Origin: an uncultured bacterium
GTDB taxonomy: Bacteria; Planctomycetota; JAJSAM01; JAJVHW01
Direction: 5' to 3'
DNA length: 64,000 nucleotides
NCBI GenBank assembly: GCA_937996235.1
Contig: CALKVK010000009.1
Span: forward strand, 310,001 to 374,000
Shown: one piece after another, positions 33,473 to 42,394 of the stretch
How the letters are laid out: each line of letters opens with the position of its first letter
Numbering within the stretch: the stretch's first letter is position 1
Notes under the pieces: generated by a model
Told to the model about the DNA's origin: nothing
Seen by the model: the letters and a program-made list of their open reading frames with translations, nothing else
Database searches by the model: none
Made by a program: the position numbers and the translations under genes

Positions 33473-34573
33473 TCAGCGCCGCTCGACGCGGAGGGCGACG
33501 CCCGCCGCGCGCACGAGCGCGTCGGACGCGAGCCACGCCGCGGCGTCGGCGTCGTCGCGCACGTGGGCGTCCCACCACGCCAGAGCCACCGCCCGCACCA
33601 CGGCGACCTGCGCCGGGTCCGCCGGCCCCGAGCCGGCCCACGGCAGCGAGCCCGTGATCCCCCCGAACCCGTGGTGCGCGCCCTCGATCCAGACGAGCTC
33701 GTGCGCCCCGGGCGCGGCGCCGTCGAACGCGGCCCGGCGCGAGGACGCGGGCCGCGGATCGATCGGCAGCGTGTCCTCCGAGCCGGAGACGAACAGCGTG
33801 GGCCGCACGAGACCGGCCCACGACGCGTCCCGCAGGCCGCCGCCCTCGCCCTGCGGGCTCACGGCCACGAACGCCCGCGGCCGCGTGTCGAGGAACGAGA
33901 CCGAGACGCGGCCGCCCGGCCCGTAGAGCCGTGCGCCGGCCACGACGAGCGTCGTCCACGCGCCGAAGGAGTGGCCGCCGACGCCGACGCGCGCGCGGTC
34001 GAGCGCCACGGGGTGCCCGGCGCGCGCGGAGAGCGCGCGCTCGATCTCGTCGAGGCCGTCGAGCACGCGGCGCACGTCGAGCGGCCGCGTGCGCCAGTGG
34101 CGCAGCACCGTCGGCGACGACGTCCTCTCGAGCAGGTCGCGGCCCGCCGCCAGCTCCTCGCGCGACGCCAGCGAGAGCGAGTCGCCGTGCGTCGGCCGCA
34201 CGACGCAGTAGCCGTGGGCCGCCCAGTCGAGCGCGAGCGGGTCGTAGCCGTCCCGGGACCCGTTCGCGCCGTGCGACCACACGATCACGGGGAGCGCTGC
34301 CGCGGACGCGCCCGGGTCGGGCGCGTCGACGCGCAGCGGCACGCCCTCCGCGCGGTGCGCGGCGCGGAGCGTGAGCGACGGGACGGAGAGCAGCGGCCGG
34401 GGCGGCTCGTCGGCGCGCCAGAGCCGCGCGGCCGCGGGCGGTGCGGGCACTGCGGGGGGCGCGTCCGGCGGCGCGACGGCGCGCGCGGGCGGCGGGCGGT
34501 CGTCGGAGCACGCGCCGGCCAGCAGCACGGCGAGCGCCGCCGCCGGGGCCGCGGCCGCCGCGCGCCGCGTCAC
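33473..34573 (-). CDS. Alpha/beta hydrolase lipoprotein (PAF-acetylhydrolase/dienelactone-hydrolase-like)
   Basis: A 366-residue exported hydrolase. The signal ends in a lipobox (VLLAGAC, Cys22). Hydrolase features: the oxyanion strand VIVWSHGANGSRDGY, then ALDWAAHGYCVVRPTHGDSL, the nucleophile elbow GVGGHSFGAWTTL (Ser in GHSFG), the likely acid strand RPTLFVSGSEDTLP and the catalytic His in EGAHHGFGG. The 'GHSFGAWT' and 'THGDS' pattern recalls platelet-activating-factor acetylhydrolase-like or chlorophyllase-like enzymes. The GTG start overlaps the SNF2 gene's stop (GTGA), so the two are co-translated, although their products act in different compartments. The substrate is probably an ester; not defined. 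Confidence 0.82.
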   Translation of the reverse strand: MTRRAAAAAPAAALAVLLAGACSDDRPPPARAVAPPDAPPAVPAPPAAARLWRADEPPRPLLSVPSLTLRAAHRAEGVPLRVDAPDPGASAAALPVIVWSHGANGSRDGYDPLALDWAAHGYCVVRPTHGDSLSLASREELAAGRDLLERTSSPTVLRHWRTRPLDVRRVLDGLDEIERALSARAGHPVALDRARVGVGGHSFGAWTTLVVAGARLYGPGGRVSVSFLDTRPRAFVAVSPQGEGGGLRDASWAGLVRPTLFVSGSEDTLPIDPRPASSRRAAFDGAAPGAHELVWIEGAHHGFGGITGSLPWAGSGPADPAQVAVVRAVALAWWDAHVRDDADAAAWLASDALVRAAGVALRVERR

Positions 34574-37500
34574 GACGAGAGCAGCAGCTCCAGGTCCTCG
34601 GGCGACAGGTCCGCGAGGAGCGCGTTGTCGTCGGAGAGGATCGCGTCCGCGAGGTCGCGCTTCTTGTCCTGCAGCGCGAGGATCTTCTCCTCCACGCTGT
34701 CGCGGCACACCAGCCGGTACGCCATGACGTGCCGCGTCTGCCCGATGCGGTGGCTGCGGTCGATCGCCTGCGCCTCGACGGCCGGGTTCCACCACGGGTC
34801 GAGGATGAACACGTAGTCCGCGGCCGTGAGGTTCAGGCCGAGTCCGCCCGCGCGCAGGCTGATGAGGAAGACCGGACACGCCGCGTCGGTCTGGAAGCGC
34901 TCGACGCGCTCGCGGCGGTCGCGCGTCTGCCCGTCGAGGTACTCGTGCACGAGGCCCGCCGCCTCGAGGCGCTTGCGCACGATGGCGAGGAGCGACGTGA
35001 ACTGGCTGAACACGAGCGCCTTGTGGCCCTCGGCCACGACCTCCTCGAGCAGCGGCAGGAGCGCGTCGAGCTTCGCGCAGTCCTCGTCCTCGCGCTCGGG
35101 GTCGAGGAGCCCCGGGTGGCACGCCGCCTGGCGCAGCCGCAACAGCGCCTCGAGCACGTGCATGCGCGAGCCGGCGAGCGCGGCCGCGGCGCCGCCGCCG
35201 AGCAGCGCGCCGCGGTAGTGCGCCGCGAGCTCGCGGTACAGCCGCCGCTGCTTCGCCGGCATCTCGCAGTGCAGCGTCTGCTCCGTCTTCTCCGGCAGGT
35301 CCGTCGCGACCTGCTCCTTCGTGCGGCGCAGCAGGAAGGGGCGCAGCGCGCGCGCGAGCAGCGCGCGGCCCTCGCGGTCGATGGACTCGACGGAGCTCTT
35401 CTGCGCGAGTCTGCGGAACGTGGCCGAGCGCCCGAGCATGCCGGGGTTCAGGAACTCGAAGAGCGCCCAGAGCTCCGAGAGGTGGTTCTCGAGGGGCGTG
35501 CCGGAGAGCGCGAGGCGGTGCCGCGCGCGCAGCGCGCGCGCGGCGCGCGAGGCCTGCGTCGCGTGGTTCTTCACGGCCTGCGACTCGTCGAGGATCGCGT
35601 AGTCGAACTCGGTCGCGGCGAGCTGCTCGGCGTCGCGGCGCAGCACGCCGTACGTCGTCACGACGAGGTCGTACTCCGCGAAGTCGTCGAGCGACGCGCG
35701 GCGCGCGCCGCCCGTGTAGTCGAGCACGCGCAGCTCCGGCGTGAAGCGCGCCGACTCGTCGATCCAGTTGAAGACGACCGAGCGCGGCGCGACGACGAGC
35801 GACGGCCCGTGGGACGTCTCCGCCGTGCGGCGCTCCTCGAGCATCGCGAGCACCTGCACGGTCTTGCCGAGTCCCATGTCGTCGGCGAGGCAGCCGCCGC
35901 AGCCGAACTCGCGCAGGAAGTCGAGCCAGGCCAGGCCCTCGCGCTGGTAGCCGCGCAGCGTGCCCCGGAACGACGCGGGCTCCTGGCGCGGCTCGATGCC
36001 GTCGAAGCCCCGGATGCGCTCGCGGTAGCGCTCGAACTCGGCGTCCACGTCGACGCCGCGGCGCCCGGCGAGCAGCGCCTCGATGATCCAGCCCTGGTGC
36101 CGACCGAAGCGCAGGCCGTCGTCCTCGACGCGCCCGAGCGCCGCGAGCAGGCCCCACGAGCGCAGCACGTCCTCGGGCAGGAGCCCGAGCGAGCCGTCGC
36201 CGAGGCGCACCGTGCGGCTGCCCGCGCGGACCGCGCGCAGCAGTTCCGGCAGCGGCGCCACCTCGCCGTCGAACTCGATGCCGCCCTGCACGCCGAACCA
36301 GTCGATGCCCGACGCGACCGACGCGCGCATGCGCCCCGCGGAGCGGTAGCGGCGCCCCGCCGCCTCCACCGTCCAGCCCTCGTCGAGGAGCCGCGGGAGC
36401 AGCGCGACGAGCGCCGTCGCCGGCAGCGCGAGGTCGCCGCCGGAGGCCTGCGGCGGCAGCGCGTCGGGGTGTTCGAGCAGCACCGCGGCCGCGCGGCGCT
36501 CGGCGTCGCGGTCGCGCGCGATGCGCCGCCGGCCCTCCGCATCGGGCGCGACCGAGGCGGGGTCGCCCAGGCGCACCGCGTCGCCGCCGTACGCCGCGTA
36601 GATGCGGCAGTCCACCCAGCCCGGTCCCGCCTCGACGCCGCCGGACGCCTCGAGATGCGGCCGCGGCGCCACGCCGTGGACCATCTCGAGGGCCGTGCCG
36701 TGGACGGGCGGGGCGGCGGGCAGCGCGAGCACGCGCTCCGCGAGCTCCTCGGCGTCGGCCGCGGGCGCGACGATCGGCCCTTCGTCGAGGAGCGTCTGCA
36801 GCCACGGCGCCGACTCCGCGATCCCGAGCGGCGCGGCGACGCCGCGCGCCACGACGAGACCCGCGCCGAGCACCAGGTCGGCGGCGTCGAGGGCGAGCGT
36901 CTCGGTGCCGCGCACGAGGCGCCCGACGAGGCGCACGCGGTCCCCGCGCGGCAGCGGCTCGACGCACGTCTCGAGGCGCCACGGCGGCGAGTCCTCGTAG
37001 CGCAGGGGGCGCAGCGCCTCGTCCACGCCGGGCTCGTCGAGCACCAGGCGCCGCGTCGCGGCGAGGAGCGGCAGGAACACGGCCGTCTGCTCGGGGTCGA
37101 GCAGGAACGTGTCGGCGGCGCCGTCGCGGCCCGCGTCGGACGCGCCGCGCAGCGCGGCGAGCACGCGGCGGTCGCTCGGTGCGAGCGGCGCCTGCTCGTC
37201 CTCGGGCGTGCCGGCGAGCGCGCGCAGGATGCCCCAGCGGCCGCTGCGCAGGCGCCGCCGCACGAACGCCGAGACGACGGGCGCGTGCGCGCGGCGGCTG
37301 CGCTCGCGGTCGAGCACGTACACGACCTCGGACGAGGTCCGGAGCACCGGCTCGGCGGCGCGCCGCGCGAGCGCCTCGGCGAGGGCGTCGAGCCGGCCCT
37401 CCCAGTCGGGCGGCGACTCCTCGCGGGCGGGCTCCGCCGGCGTCTCGCCGGCGGCCTGGAGGCACGCGATGCCGCTGCGGTCGGCCTCGAGCAGGGTCGC

Positions 37501-37737
37501 CCAGAGGTGCTTGCAGGGGCCCCAGCGCTCCCACGCGACGCAGGTGCAGCGGAGCACGGGCGCGTCGAGCACGGACAGGTCGGCCGCCGACGTGTGCAGG
37601 CGGTCGTCGCGGACGAGCGCGACCACCGAGGTCTCGCCGAGGGCGTCGATCTGCACGTCGCCCCCCGACGCATGCAGGCGGCCCTGCTTGCGCGCAGCGG
37701 GGGAGAACATGGCGACGAGGCGTGCGGGGAGTGGCAT
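34570..37737 (-). CDS. SWIM zinc-finger SNF2-family helicase
   Basis: A 1055-residue DNA translocase of the bacterial SNF2 (HepA/RapA-relative) group. Near the N-terminus is a SWIM zinc finger, C64-x-C66 ... C75-x-H77 (RCTCVAWERWGPCKH). A long divergent middle region (about 100-560, SNF2_assoc-like) precedes the ATPase. The N-lobe has GYQREGLAWLDFLREFGCGG, Walker A DDMGLGKT, the DEAH position as ILDESQAVKN and SGTPLENHLSELWALF. The C-lobe has KALVFSQFTSLL, LISLRAGGLGLNLTAADYV and the arginine-finger motif AIDRSHRIGQTR. This class is widespread in bacteria, with functions in transcription recycling or repair not well defined. The ATG lies 19 bases after a -10 box. Confidence 0.93.
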   Translation of the reverse strand: MPLPARLVAMFSPAARKQGRLHASGGDVQIDALGETSVVALVRDDRLHTSAADLSVLDAPVLRCTCVAWERWGPCKHLWATLLEADRSGIACLQAAGETPAEPAREESPPDWEGRLDALAEALARRAAEPVLRTSSEVVYVLDRERSRRAHAPVVSAFVRRRLRSGRWGILRALAGTPEDEQAPLAPSDRRVLAALRGASDAGRDGAADTFLLDPEQTAVFLPLLAATRRLVLDEPGVDEALRPLRYEDSPPWRLETCVEPLPRGDRVRLVGRLVRGTETLALDAADLVLGAGLVVARGVAAPLGIAESAPWLQTLLDEGPIVAPAADAEELAERVLALPAAPPVHGTALEMVHGVAPRPHLEASGGVEAGPGWVDCRIYAAYGGDAVRLGDPASVAPDAEGRRRIARDRDAERRAAAVLLEHPDALPPQASGGDLALPATALVALLPRLLDEGWTVEAAGRRYRSAGRMRASVASGIDWFGVQGGIEFDGEVAPLPELLRAVRAGSRTVRLGDGSLGLLPEDVLRSWGLLAALGRVEDDGLRFGRHQGWIIEALLAGRRGVDVDAEFERYRERIRGFDGIEPRQEPASFRGTLRGYQREGLAWLDFLREFGCGGCLADDMGLGKTVQVLAMLEERRTAETSHGPSLVVAPRSVVFNWIDESARFTPELRVLDYTGGARRASLDDFAEYDLVVTTYGVLRRDAEQLAATEFDYAILDESQAVKNHATQASRAARALRARHRLALSGTPLENHLSELWALFEFLNPGMLGRSATFRRLAQKSSVESIDREGRALLARALRPFLLRRTKEQVATDLPEKTEQTLHCEMPAKQRRLYRELAAHYRGALLGGGAAAALAGSRMHVLEALLRLRQAACHPGLLDPEREDEDCAKLDALLPLLEEVVAEGHKALVFSQFTSLLAIVRKRLEAAGLVHEYLDGQTRDRRERVERFQTDAACPVFLISLRAGGLGLNLTAADYVFILDPWWNPAVEAQAIDRSHRIGQTRHVMAYRLVCRDSVEEKILALQDKKRDLADAILSDDNALLADLSPEDLELLLSS

Positions 37738-37756
37738 GGCTCGGGACGGACCCCGC

Positions 37757-37762
37757 AGGATA
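37757..37762 (-). promoter_or_regulatory. -10 box (TATCCT) for the SNF2 helicase gene
   Basis: On the minus strand TATCCT stands 19 bases before the ATG. It overlaps a TAGCGT hexamer (37761-37766) read the other way, which could serve the divergent gene at 37820, so one small region may fire in both directions. Confidence 0.45.
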
Positions 37763-37819
37763 GCGTGGGCGTCGAGGTTCCGTTCCGGGCGACGCCCCGG
37801 AGCGCGCAGGGAGGGTCGG

Positions 37820-38428
37820 ATGGCGGAGTCAGGACGCGGGGGTGCCGGCTGGAAGATCGTGGTCGGCGTGGGCGTCGCGCTCGGGGTCGTCTGCTGCGGC
37901 GGCGTCGTGGCGGCGGTGCTCTTCGTGCGCGACAAGGCGCAGGAGATCGCGACCGGCCCGGGCGGCGTCGAGGGCTTCGTCCGCGATCAGGTGCAGAAGC
38001 TCGCGGGCGCGCGCGACACGGAGGCGCAGGACTTCTCCGCGCGGCTCTTCGCGGCCGACGCGGACCTCGACGCGCTCTACGCGCGCACCTCGCCGGTGTT
38101 CCGCGGCGTCACCGACGCCGAGGGTCTCGCGACGCTCCACCGGACCCTGCGGAACGTGCTCGGCGACCTCGTCGAGCTGCGCATCCGCAACTACAACCAG
38201 GTCTCCCGCTTCGGGACGGCCTCCGGCACGGCCTACGACCTGACGTACGACGCGACGTTCACGAAGGCCACGGGGACCGCCACCATCCGACTCGTGGACG
38301 GTCCCGGAGGGACCCTGCTCGTGGAGTCGTTCCGCGTGGACTCGCCGGCCTTCGCCGCAGCGCTGGCGGGACTGCCGGAGCCGCCCGCGGAGTCGCCGGA
38401 GAGCGACGGGGCGGACGACGGGCGCTGA
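37820..38428 (+). CDS. Single-pass membrane protein of unknown function
   Basis: A 202-residue protein with one N-terminal transmembrane helix (IVVGVGVALGVVCCGGVVAAVLFV) that contains a Cys-Cys pair. A short charged stretch and a small mixed alpha/beta domain follow (FSARLFAADADLDALYARTS ... FRGVTDAEGLATLHRTLRNVLGDL ... TATIRLVDGPGGTLLVESFRV). The shape recalls NTF2-like/DUF4019-type lipoprotein domains, but the match is too weak to name. The acidic C-terminal tail is disordered. GAGGG lies upstream of the ATG. It is divergent from the SNF2 gene and convergent (12-bp gap) with a small coiled-coil gene. Function unknown. Confidence 0.7.
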   Translation: MAESGRGGAGWKIVVGVGVALGVVCCGGVVAAVLFVRDKAQEIATGPGGVEGFVRDQVQKLAGARDTEAQDFSARLFAADADLDALYARTSPVFRGVTDAEGLATLHRTLRNVLGDLVELRIRNYNQVSRFGTASGTAYDLTYDATFTKATGTATIRLVDGPGGTLLVESFRVDSPAFAAALAGLPEPPAESPESDGADDGR

Positions 38429-38440
38429 CGACCGCGCGCC

Positions 38441-38743
38441 TCAGCGCCGCGCGGAGAGCTGCTGCTGGAGGTCCGAGAGGTTGCCCTTGAAGATGCGGAC
38501 GAGCGCCTGCAGCTCGAACGCGCGGCCCATGATGCCCGTCTCGTCGAGCGCGCCGCCGCGCTCGTCCTCGGGCGTCAGGTCCTCGAGCGAGGCCGCGATG
38601 ACGTCGAGCGCCTTCGCGGTGTCGCGGAAGAGCTCCTCGGACGCCTCGTGGACGCGGCGCGACGCCGTGTCACGGCGCTCGAGCTCCGCACGGAGTGCGG
38701 CGAGGTCCCGCTCCAGCGCTGCGATCCGGTCGGCGTCCGCCAT
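38441..38743 (-). CDS. Small coiled-coil protein, unknown function
   Basis: A 100-residue cytosolic protein with no signal or membrane segment. The first 35 residues form a clear heptad coiled coil (IAALERDLAALRAELERRDT). A helical middle and a C-terminal helix (ALVRIFKGNLSDLQQQLSARR) follow. This composition suggests an oligomerising or adaptor protein. GGAG lies six bases before the ATG. The long leader (about 60 nt if TACCCT at 38814-38819 is the -10) contains a 6-bp-stem hairpin (38771-38788). No family recognised. Confidence 0.65.
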   Translation of the reverse strand: MADADRIAALERDLAALRAELERRDTASRRVHEASEELFRDTAKALDVIAASLEDLTPEDERGGALDETGIMGRAFELQALVRIFKGNLSDLQQQLSARR

Positions 38744-39115
38744 CGTGCTCTCCACGTCCCGGGAAGGGTGCGCTCCTCCGACGGAGCGGTGCCCGTCCCC
38801 GCCAGGACTGCGGAGGGTAGAGGAGGCCAACGGGGCGCGCAACTCGGGCCGCAGCGCACCCGCGGGATCGTCTCCGGGAGGCCCCCCCGCCCCTCCTCTC
38901 GCCGGCCGCCGGCCTGGGATCGTGTGCGCTGATTTCGACTTCGACGACACGAGCGCTCGGCGGCGAGAGGGCCCTCCCGGTACGCCCCGCGCTGACGCGG
39001 GGACGCTCCCGCCCGGGCATCGGCAGCTCCGGCGCGCGCAATAGGGGGCGAAGGCGGATTTCCTGCACATCCTGCGCGGCGCGCCGCGCGGACGGCGCCC
39101 GGCGGCGCGCGACGG
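38744..39115. other. Intergenic region between divergent genes, with hairpins
   Basis: A gap of about 370 bp without a convincing gene. It contains a likely -10 for the minus-strand gene (TACCCT, 38819-38814), a hairpin CGCTCC/GGAGCG (38771-38788) in that leader, and a perfect CCCCGCG/CGCGGGG stem with a CTGA loop (38985-39002). The latter has no T-tract and may be a terminator-like or regulatory structure. Short frames cross the region but have no start signals or family features. Confidence 0.5.
38985..39002. repeat. Perfect 7-bp stem-loop in the gap before the cytochrome gene
   Basis: CCCCGCG (38985-38991), loop CTGA, CGCGGGG (38996-39002). It lies about 115 bp upstream of the cytochrome promoter. 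It could be an operator, an RNA structure or chance in GC-rich DNA. Confidence 0.4.
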
Positions 39116-39121
39116 TACAGT
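39116..39121 (+). promoter_or_regulatory. -10 box (TACAGT) for the cytochrome gene
   Basis: TACAGT is followed by seven bases and GTG at 39129. It overlaps an alternative in-frame GTG at 39120, so the leaderless pattern favours 39129 as the start. Confidence 0.5.
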
Positions 39122-39128
39122 GGGCCGC

Positions 39129-40319
39129 GTGCGACGCCCCGCCGCGGCCGCTCTCCTCGTCGCCGTGACGGCCGCGGCCGCCGCGTGCGACGGCGCGTCC
39201 TCCGCGACCACCGACACCGGGCCCCCAGCCGCGGACGCGACGCCGCGCGGCGCACCGTTCGTCGGCATCGAGGTGTGCGCGGAGTGCCACGCGGACCGCG
39301 CCGCGTCGTTCCGCGCGAACGCCCACTACCGCACGTCGGCGGCCGCGGACCGCACGAGCGTCCACGGCTCGTTCGACCCGCCGGGCAACCGGCTCGACAC
39401 GAGCGGCGCCGCGCTGCGCTTCGAGATGGAGGAGCGCGACGGCCGGCTGTGGCAGACGGCGATCGGCGCGGCCGCGGGCGGACGCACGTCGCGTCCGTTC
39501 GACATCTCCGTCGGCTCCGGGAAACTCGGCCAGTCGTACCTCTACTGGCTGCGCGGACGCCTGTTCCAGTTGCCGGTCTCGTTCGTCGCCGAGCACGCGC
39601 GCTGGGTCAACAGCCCCGGCGAGATGTACCGCGACGGCTCCGCCGAGTTCCACCGCCCCATCGTGCCGCGCTGCATCGAGTGCCACACGACGTGGATCGA
39701 GCACGTCCCGGGCACGTTCAACGAGTACGTGCCGGGCAGCGAGATGTACGGCGTGACGTGCGAGCGCTGCCACGGACCGGGGGGCGAGCACGCGGCGTGG
39801 CACCGGGCGCACCCGGAGAGCCGCGAGCCGCACGCGATCGTGCAGCCGGCGGAGCTGCCGCGCGACCGCTCCCTCGACGTCTGCGGACAGTGCCACGGCG
39901 GCGTCGGCGAGCCGCTGCGCCCGGCGTTCTCGTTCCGCCCCGGCGACGTGCTCGCGGAGTTCGTCGCGCCCCCGCCGCCGCCGAAGCCGGGAGCCGAGGG
40001 CCTGCACAGCAGCAACCAGCTCCCGCGGCTGCGGCTGAGCCGCTGCTTCGAGGAGAGCGGCACGCTGACGTGCGCCACCTGCCACGACCCGCACGTCCAC
40101 GAGCGCGGCGACACCGCGCGCTTCTCGAAGCGCTGCCAGGGCTGCCACGCGCCGGCGGACTGCGGGCGGGCCGACGCGCTGGGGCCCGAGATCGCCGACG
40201 ACTGCATCGACTGCCACATGCCCGCGCTCGACGACGCGGGGACGACGATGGACCTCGGCGGCGAGCTGCTGCGGCCGCGCATCCGCGAGCACCGCATCGG
40301 CATCTACGCGCCGCGCTGA
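39129..40319 (+). CDS. Seven-haem c-type cytochrome lipoprotein
   Basis: A 396-residue exported electron-transfer protein. The N-terminal signal ends in a lipobox (AAAAC, Cys20). Seven CxxCH haem sites are visible: CAECH, CIECH, CERCH, CGQCH, CATCH, CQGCH and CIDCH, the last followed by MP. Several distant His residues could be sixth ligands. The arrangement, with a long spacer after the first haem and the ending CIDCHMP, recalls multihaem cytochromes of the c554/TPR-linked type that are common in environmental bacteria, here without the TPR half. It is probably membrane-tethered on the periplasmic side. There is no partner oxidoreductase gene next door. GTG 39129 gives the tidiest signal peptide. 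Confidence 0.9.
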   Translation: MRRPAAAALLVAVTAAAAACDGASSATTDTGPPAADATPRGAPFVGIEVCAECHADRAASFRANAHYRTSAAADRTSVHGSFDPPGNRLDTSGAALRFEMEERDGRLWQTAIGAAAGGRTSRPFDISVGSGKLGQSYLYWLRGRLFQLPVSFVAEHARWVNSPGEMYRDGSAEFHRPIVPRCIECHTTWIEHVPGTFNEYVPGSEMYGVTCERCHGPGGEHAAWHRAHPESREPHAIVQPAELPRDRSLDVCGQCHGGVGEPLRPAFSFRPGDVLAEFVAPPPPPKPGAEGLHSSNQLPRLRLSRCFEESGTLTCATCHDPHVHERGDTARFSKRCQGCHAPADCGRADALGPEIADDCIDCHMPALDDAGTTMDLGGELLRPRIREHRIGIYAPR

Positions 40320-40341
40320 GGTCGCGCGCCTTCCGCGCCCG

Positions 40342-42144
40342 TCAGCGCTTGTCGAGCAGCTCGCGCGCGAGCACGAGCACGTCGAGGTCGAGCATGTGGT
40401 TCTGCGGCGCGAGCAGCTCCGCGAGCGCCGGCACCTCGCCGTCCTCGACGATGCGCCCGATCGCGGAGACCGCGCACGCACGCGCGTACTGGCTCTGCTC
40501 GCCGTCCGACGCGGCCGCGAGGAGCAGCGGCAGCGACGCCGTCGCGCGCCCCGTGCCGAGGGCCATCGCCGCGGTGCACGTCGCGAACACGGACTCGTGG
40601 GCCCTCACGACCGCCGCCATGCGCTCCTCGCCGCGCTCGTCGCCGAGCATGCAGAGCGCGGTCGCGAGCGCCGCCGCCTGCCGCGGATCCGTGGCCTTCA
40701 CCAGGCGCTCGTGCACGGGCCCCGCGGCGTCGAGCAGGTGCAGGAGCGCCGCGGCCTGGGACGCGTACTGCGGCGACCAGAAGCGCTCGCGGCGTCCGAT
40801 CTCCCGCACGAGCACGTCGCGCGACTCGGTGTCGCCGAGCAGGCCGAGCGCGATGGAGTACGCGCCCTGCAGGCTCTCCTCGTGGTCGTCGGCGCGGTAC
40901 GCGGTGCGCAGCGTCGCGCCCGCCGCGGCGTCGCCCTGCAGCCCGAGGGCGAGCGCGCGCCACGGCTTGTCGTTGTCGGCCGACTTCGCGAAGAGCTGCA
41001 GGAGCTGGTCGCGGACCGCCGCGCCGCGGATGCCGCCGAGCGCGAGCACCGCGAGCGACTGCGTGCCGAGGTCGCGGTCCTCCTTCGCGGCGTAGAGCAG
41101 CGCGTTGATGGGCGTGACGTCCTCGATCGTGAGCACGCGGCCGAGCGCGAGCGCGGCGGCCTGGCGCAGCGAGACCTCCTCGGCGCCGAGGAGCAGCTTC
41201 ACGTACGCGTCGATGCTCTCCCGGTCGCCGCAGGCGCCGAGTCCCGTGACCGCGCAGGAGCGGACGACCGCCTTGAGGCCCGTGTTCGCGAGCGCGGCGC
41301 GCAGCGCCGGCAGCGCCTCGGGCCTGCGGCCGGCCCCCAGTCCGACGAGCACGGAGCACTGCAGCTCCGGGGAAGCCTTCCCGACACGCTCGTCGGCGAA
41401 ATCGAACGTCATCGCGAGCAGGTCGGCGCCGTCGGCGCCGCCGCACATCCCGAGCGCGACCGCCGCGAGCGCACGCCGGCTGTCCGGCGCCTTCGCGTCG
41501 GAGACGATCCCGTGCAGGAAGGGCACGGAGCCGGGGTCGCCCAGCGCGCCGAGGCAGAGCAGCGCGACGCTCTGGACGTCGGGTGCCGGGTCCTCGCCGG
41601 CGAGGCGGCGCAGGTCCGCCCCGGCGTCCGGCACCTCCGCCCGCACGAGCGCGAGCGCCGCGGACGCGCGCACGTCGGCCGAGGAGTCGTGCGTCGCCTT
41701 GCGCAGCGCGGCGACGACGCGCTCGTCGGCGCGCGGCGGCTCGGCGCGCACGGGGTCGCGGCTGCTCGGCGTGATGTCGAGCGGCTGCAGGACCTTCGGC
41801 TCGCTGCGCAGGAAGCGCTCGCGGTGGACCGCCCACCAGCGCTCCCAGCTCGTGAGGGCGACGGGCGGGTCCACGAACGCGGGCGGCAGCGACGTCGTCG
41901 TGGGCGTCGTCGCGGGCGGCTCCTTGTCCTTCCGGCCGGTGACCGCGGGTCCGTACGTCGGGCCCGTGATCGGTCCGCCCCGCGGCAGCGGACCGCCGGG
42001 GCCGGGCGTGCCGGTCGGCAGGGGGACGCCGTCGGGGGTCTTCGGACCCTGGTAGTAGCCGCCGTGCGCGAACGCCGGTGCGGCGCCGACCCCGAGCAGG
42101 CAGAGCGCCGCAGCGCTGCGGCAGAGTGTCCGTCGTATCGACAT
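40342..42144 (-). CDS. Exported HEAT-repeat protein
   Basis: A 600-residue secreted protein with a Sec signal (cleavage near PAFA-HGG). A Gly/Pro/Thr-rich head begins HGGYYQGPKTPDG, a style I associate with planctomycete exoproteins. From about residue 135 there are a dozen or more HEAT/PBS-lyase-like helical repeats, for example SADVRASAALALVRAEVPDA, APDVQSVALLCLGALGDPGS, SLRQAAALALGRVLTIEDV and QYARACAVSAIGRIVEDGEV. Such repeats make curved binding scaffolds, and no catalytic motif is present. The ribosome site is GGGAGGGG. A possible -10 (TATCGT, minus strand, 42199-42194) lies 49 bases upstream. It is divergent from the small membrane protein and glycosyltransferase genes. Partner unknown. 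Confidence 0.85.
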   Translation of the reverse strand: MSIRRTLCRSAAALCLLGVGAAPAFAHGGYYQGPKTPDGVPLPTGTPGPGGPLPRGGPITGPTYGPAVTGRKDKEPPATTPTTTSLPPAFVDPPVALTSWERWWAVHRERFLRSEPKVLQPLDITPSSRDPVRAEPPRADERVVAALRKATHDSSADVRASAALALVRAEVPDAGADLRRLAGEDPAPDVQSVALLCLGALGDPGSVPFLHGIVSDAKAPDSRRALAAVALGMCGGADGADLLAMTFDFADERVGKASPELQCSVLVGLGAGRRPEALPALRAALANTGLKAVVRSCAVTGLGACGDRESIDAYVKLLLGAEEVSLRQAAALALGRVLTIEDVTPINALLYAAKEDRDLGTQSLAVLALGGIRGAAVRDQLLQLFAKSADNDKPWRALALGLQGDAAAGATLRTAYRADDHEESLQGAYSIALGLLGDTESRDVLVREIGRRERFWSPQYASQAAALLHLLDAAGPVHERLVKATDPRQAAALATALCMLGDERGEERMAAVVRAHESVFATCTAAMALGTGRATASLPLLLAAASDGEQSQYARACAVSAIGRIVEDGEVPALAELLAPQNHMLDLDVLVLARELLDKR

Positions 42145-42193
42145 CGCCCCTCCCGCGGACGACCCCCACGTCGCAGCCCCGCGCGGCGGCTCC

Positions 42194-42199
42194 ACGATA
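42194..42199 (-). promoter_or_regulatory. Putative -10 box (TATCGT) for the HEAT-repeat gene
   Basis: A TAnnnT hexamer on the minus strand giving a leader of about 43 nt that includes the GGGAGGGG ribosome site. Confidence 0.35.
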
Positions 42200-42274
42200 C
42201 CCCCGTCCGCCGCGCCGTCACGCGGCACCGCGCGAGACGCTCCGTTCGGACCGCGGCGGCGGCGCGTCCGCCGA

Positions 42275-42280
42275 TACACT
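42275..42280 (+). promoter_or_regulatory. -10 box (TACACT) for the small protein-glycosyltransferase pair
   Basis: TACACT is followed by nine bases and the GTG at 42290, with no ribosome site; leaderless-type spacing. Confidence 0.45.
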
Positions 42281-42289
42281 CCGCGCGCC

Positions 42290-42394
42290 GTGCACATCTC
42301 GTTCTGGCCGCACGTCTGGGCGATCCCGCTCACGATCCTCCTCGGCATCGCGATCGGCTGGTTCCTGCGCTCGCGCGCGGGCGACGACGAGTGA
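42290..42394 (+). CDS. Small (34 aa) single-pass membrane protein coupled to a glycosyltransferase
   Basis: A short frame starting at GTG 42290, nine bases after a -10 box, and ending in an overlap with the next gene's GTG (GTGA, 42391-42394). The product is mostly one transmembrane helix: HISFWPHVWAIPLTILLGI then AIGWFLRSR and the acidic end AGDDE, with Trp residues at both membrane faces and positive residues on the presumed cytosolic side. The promoter, hydrophobic content and translation coupling together argue that it is real despite its size. It could anchor or regulate the glycosyltransferase at the membrane. No named family is recognised. Confidence 0.6.
   Translation: MHISFWPHVWAIPLTILLGIAIGWFLRSRAGDDE

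Noticed and set aside
39120..39128. GTG at 39120 as start of the cytochrome gene
   Set aside because: It overlaps the -10 box TACAGT; the GTG at 39129 gives correct spacing and a cleaner lipoprotein signal.
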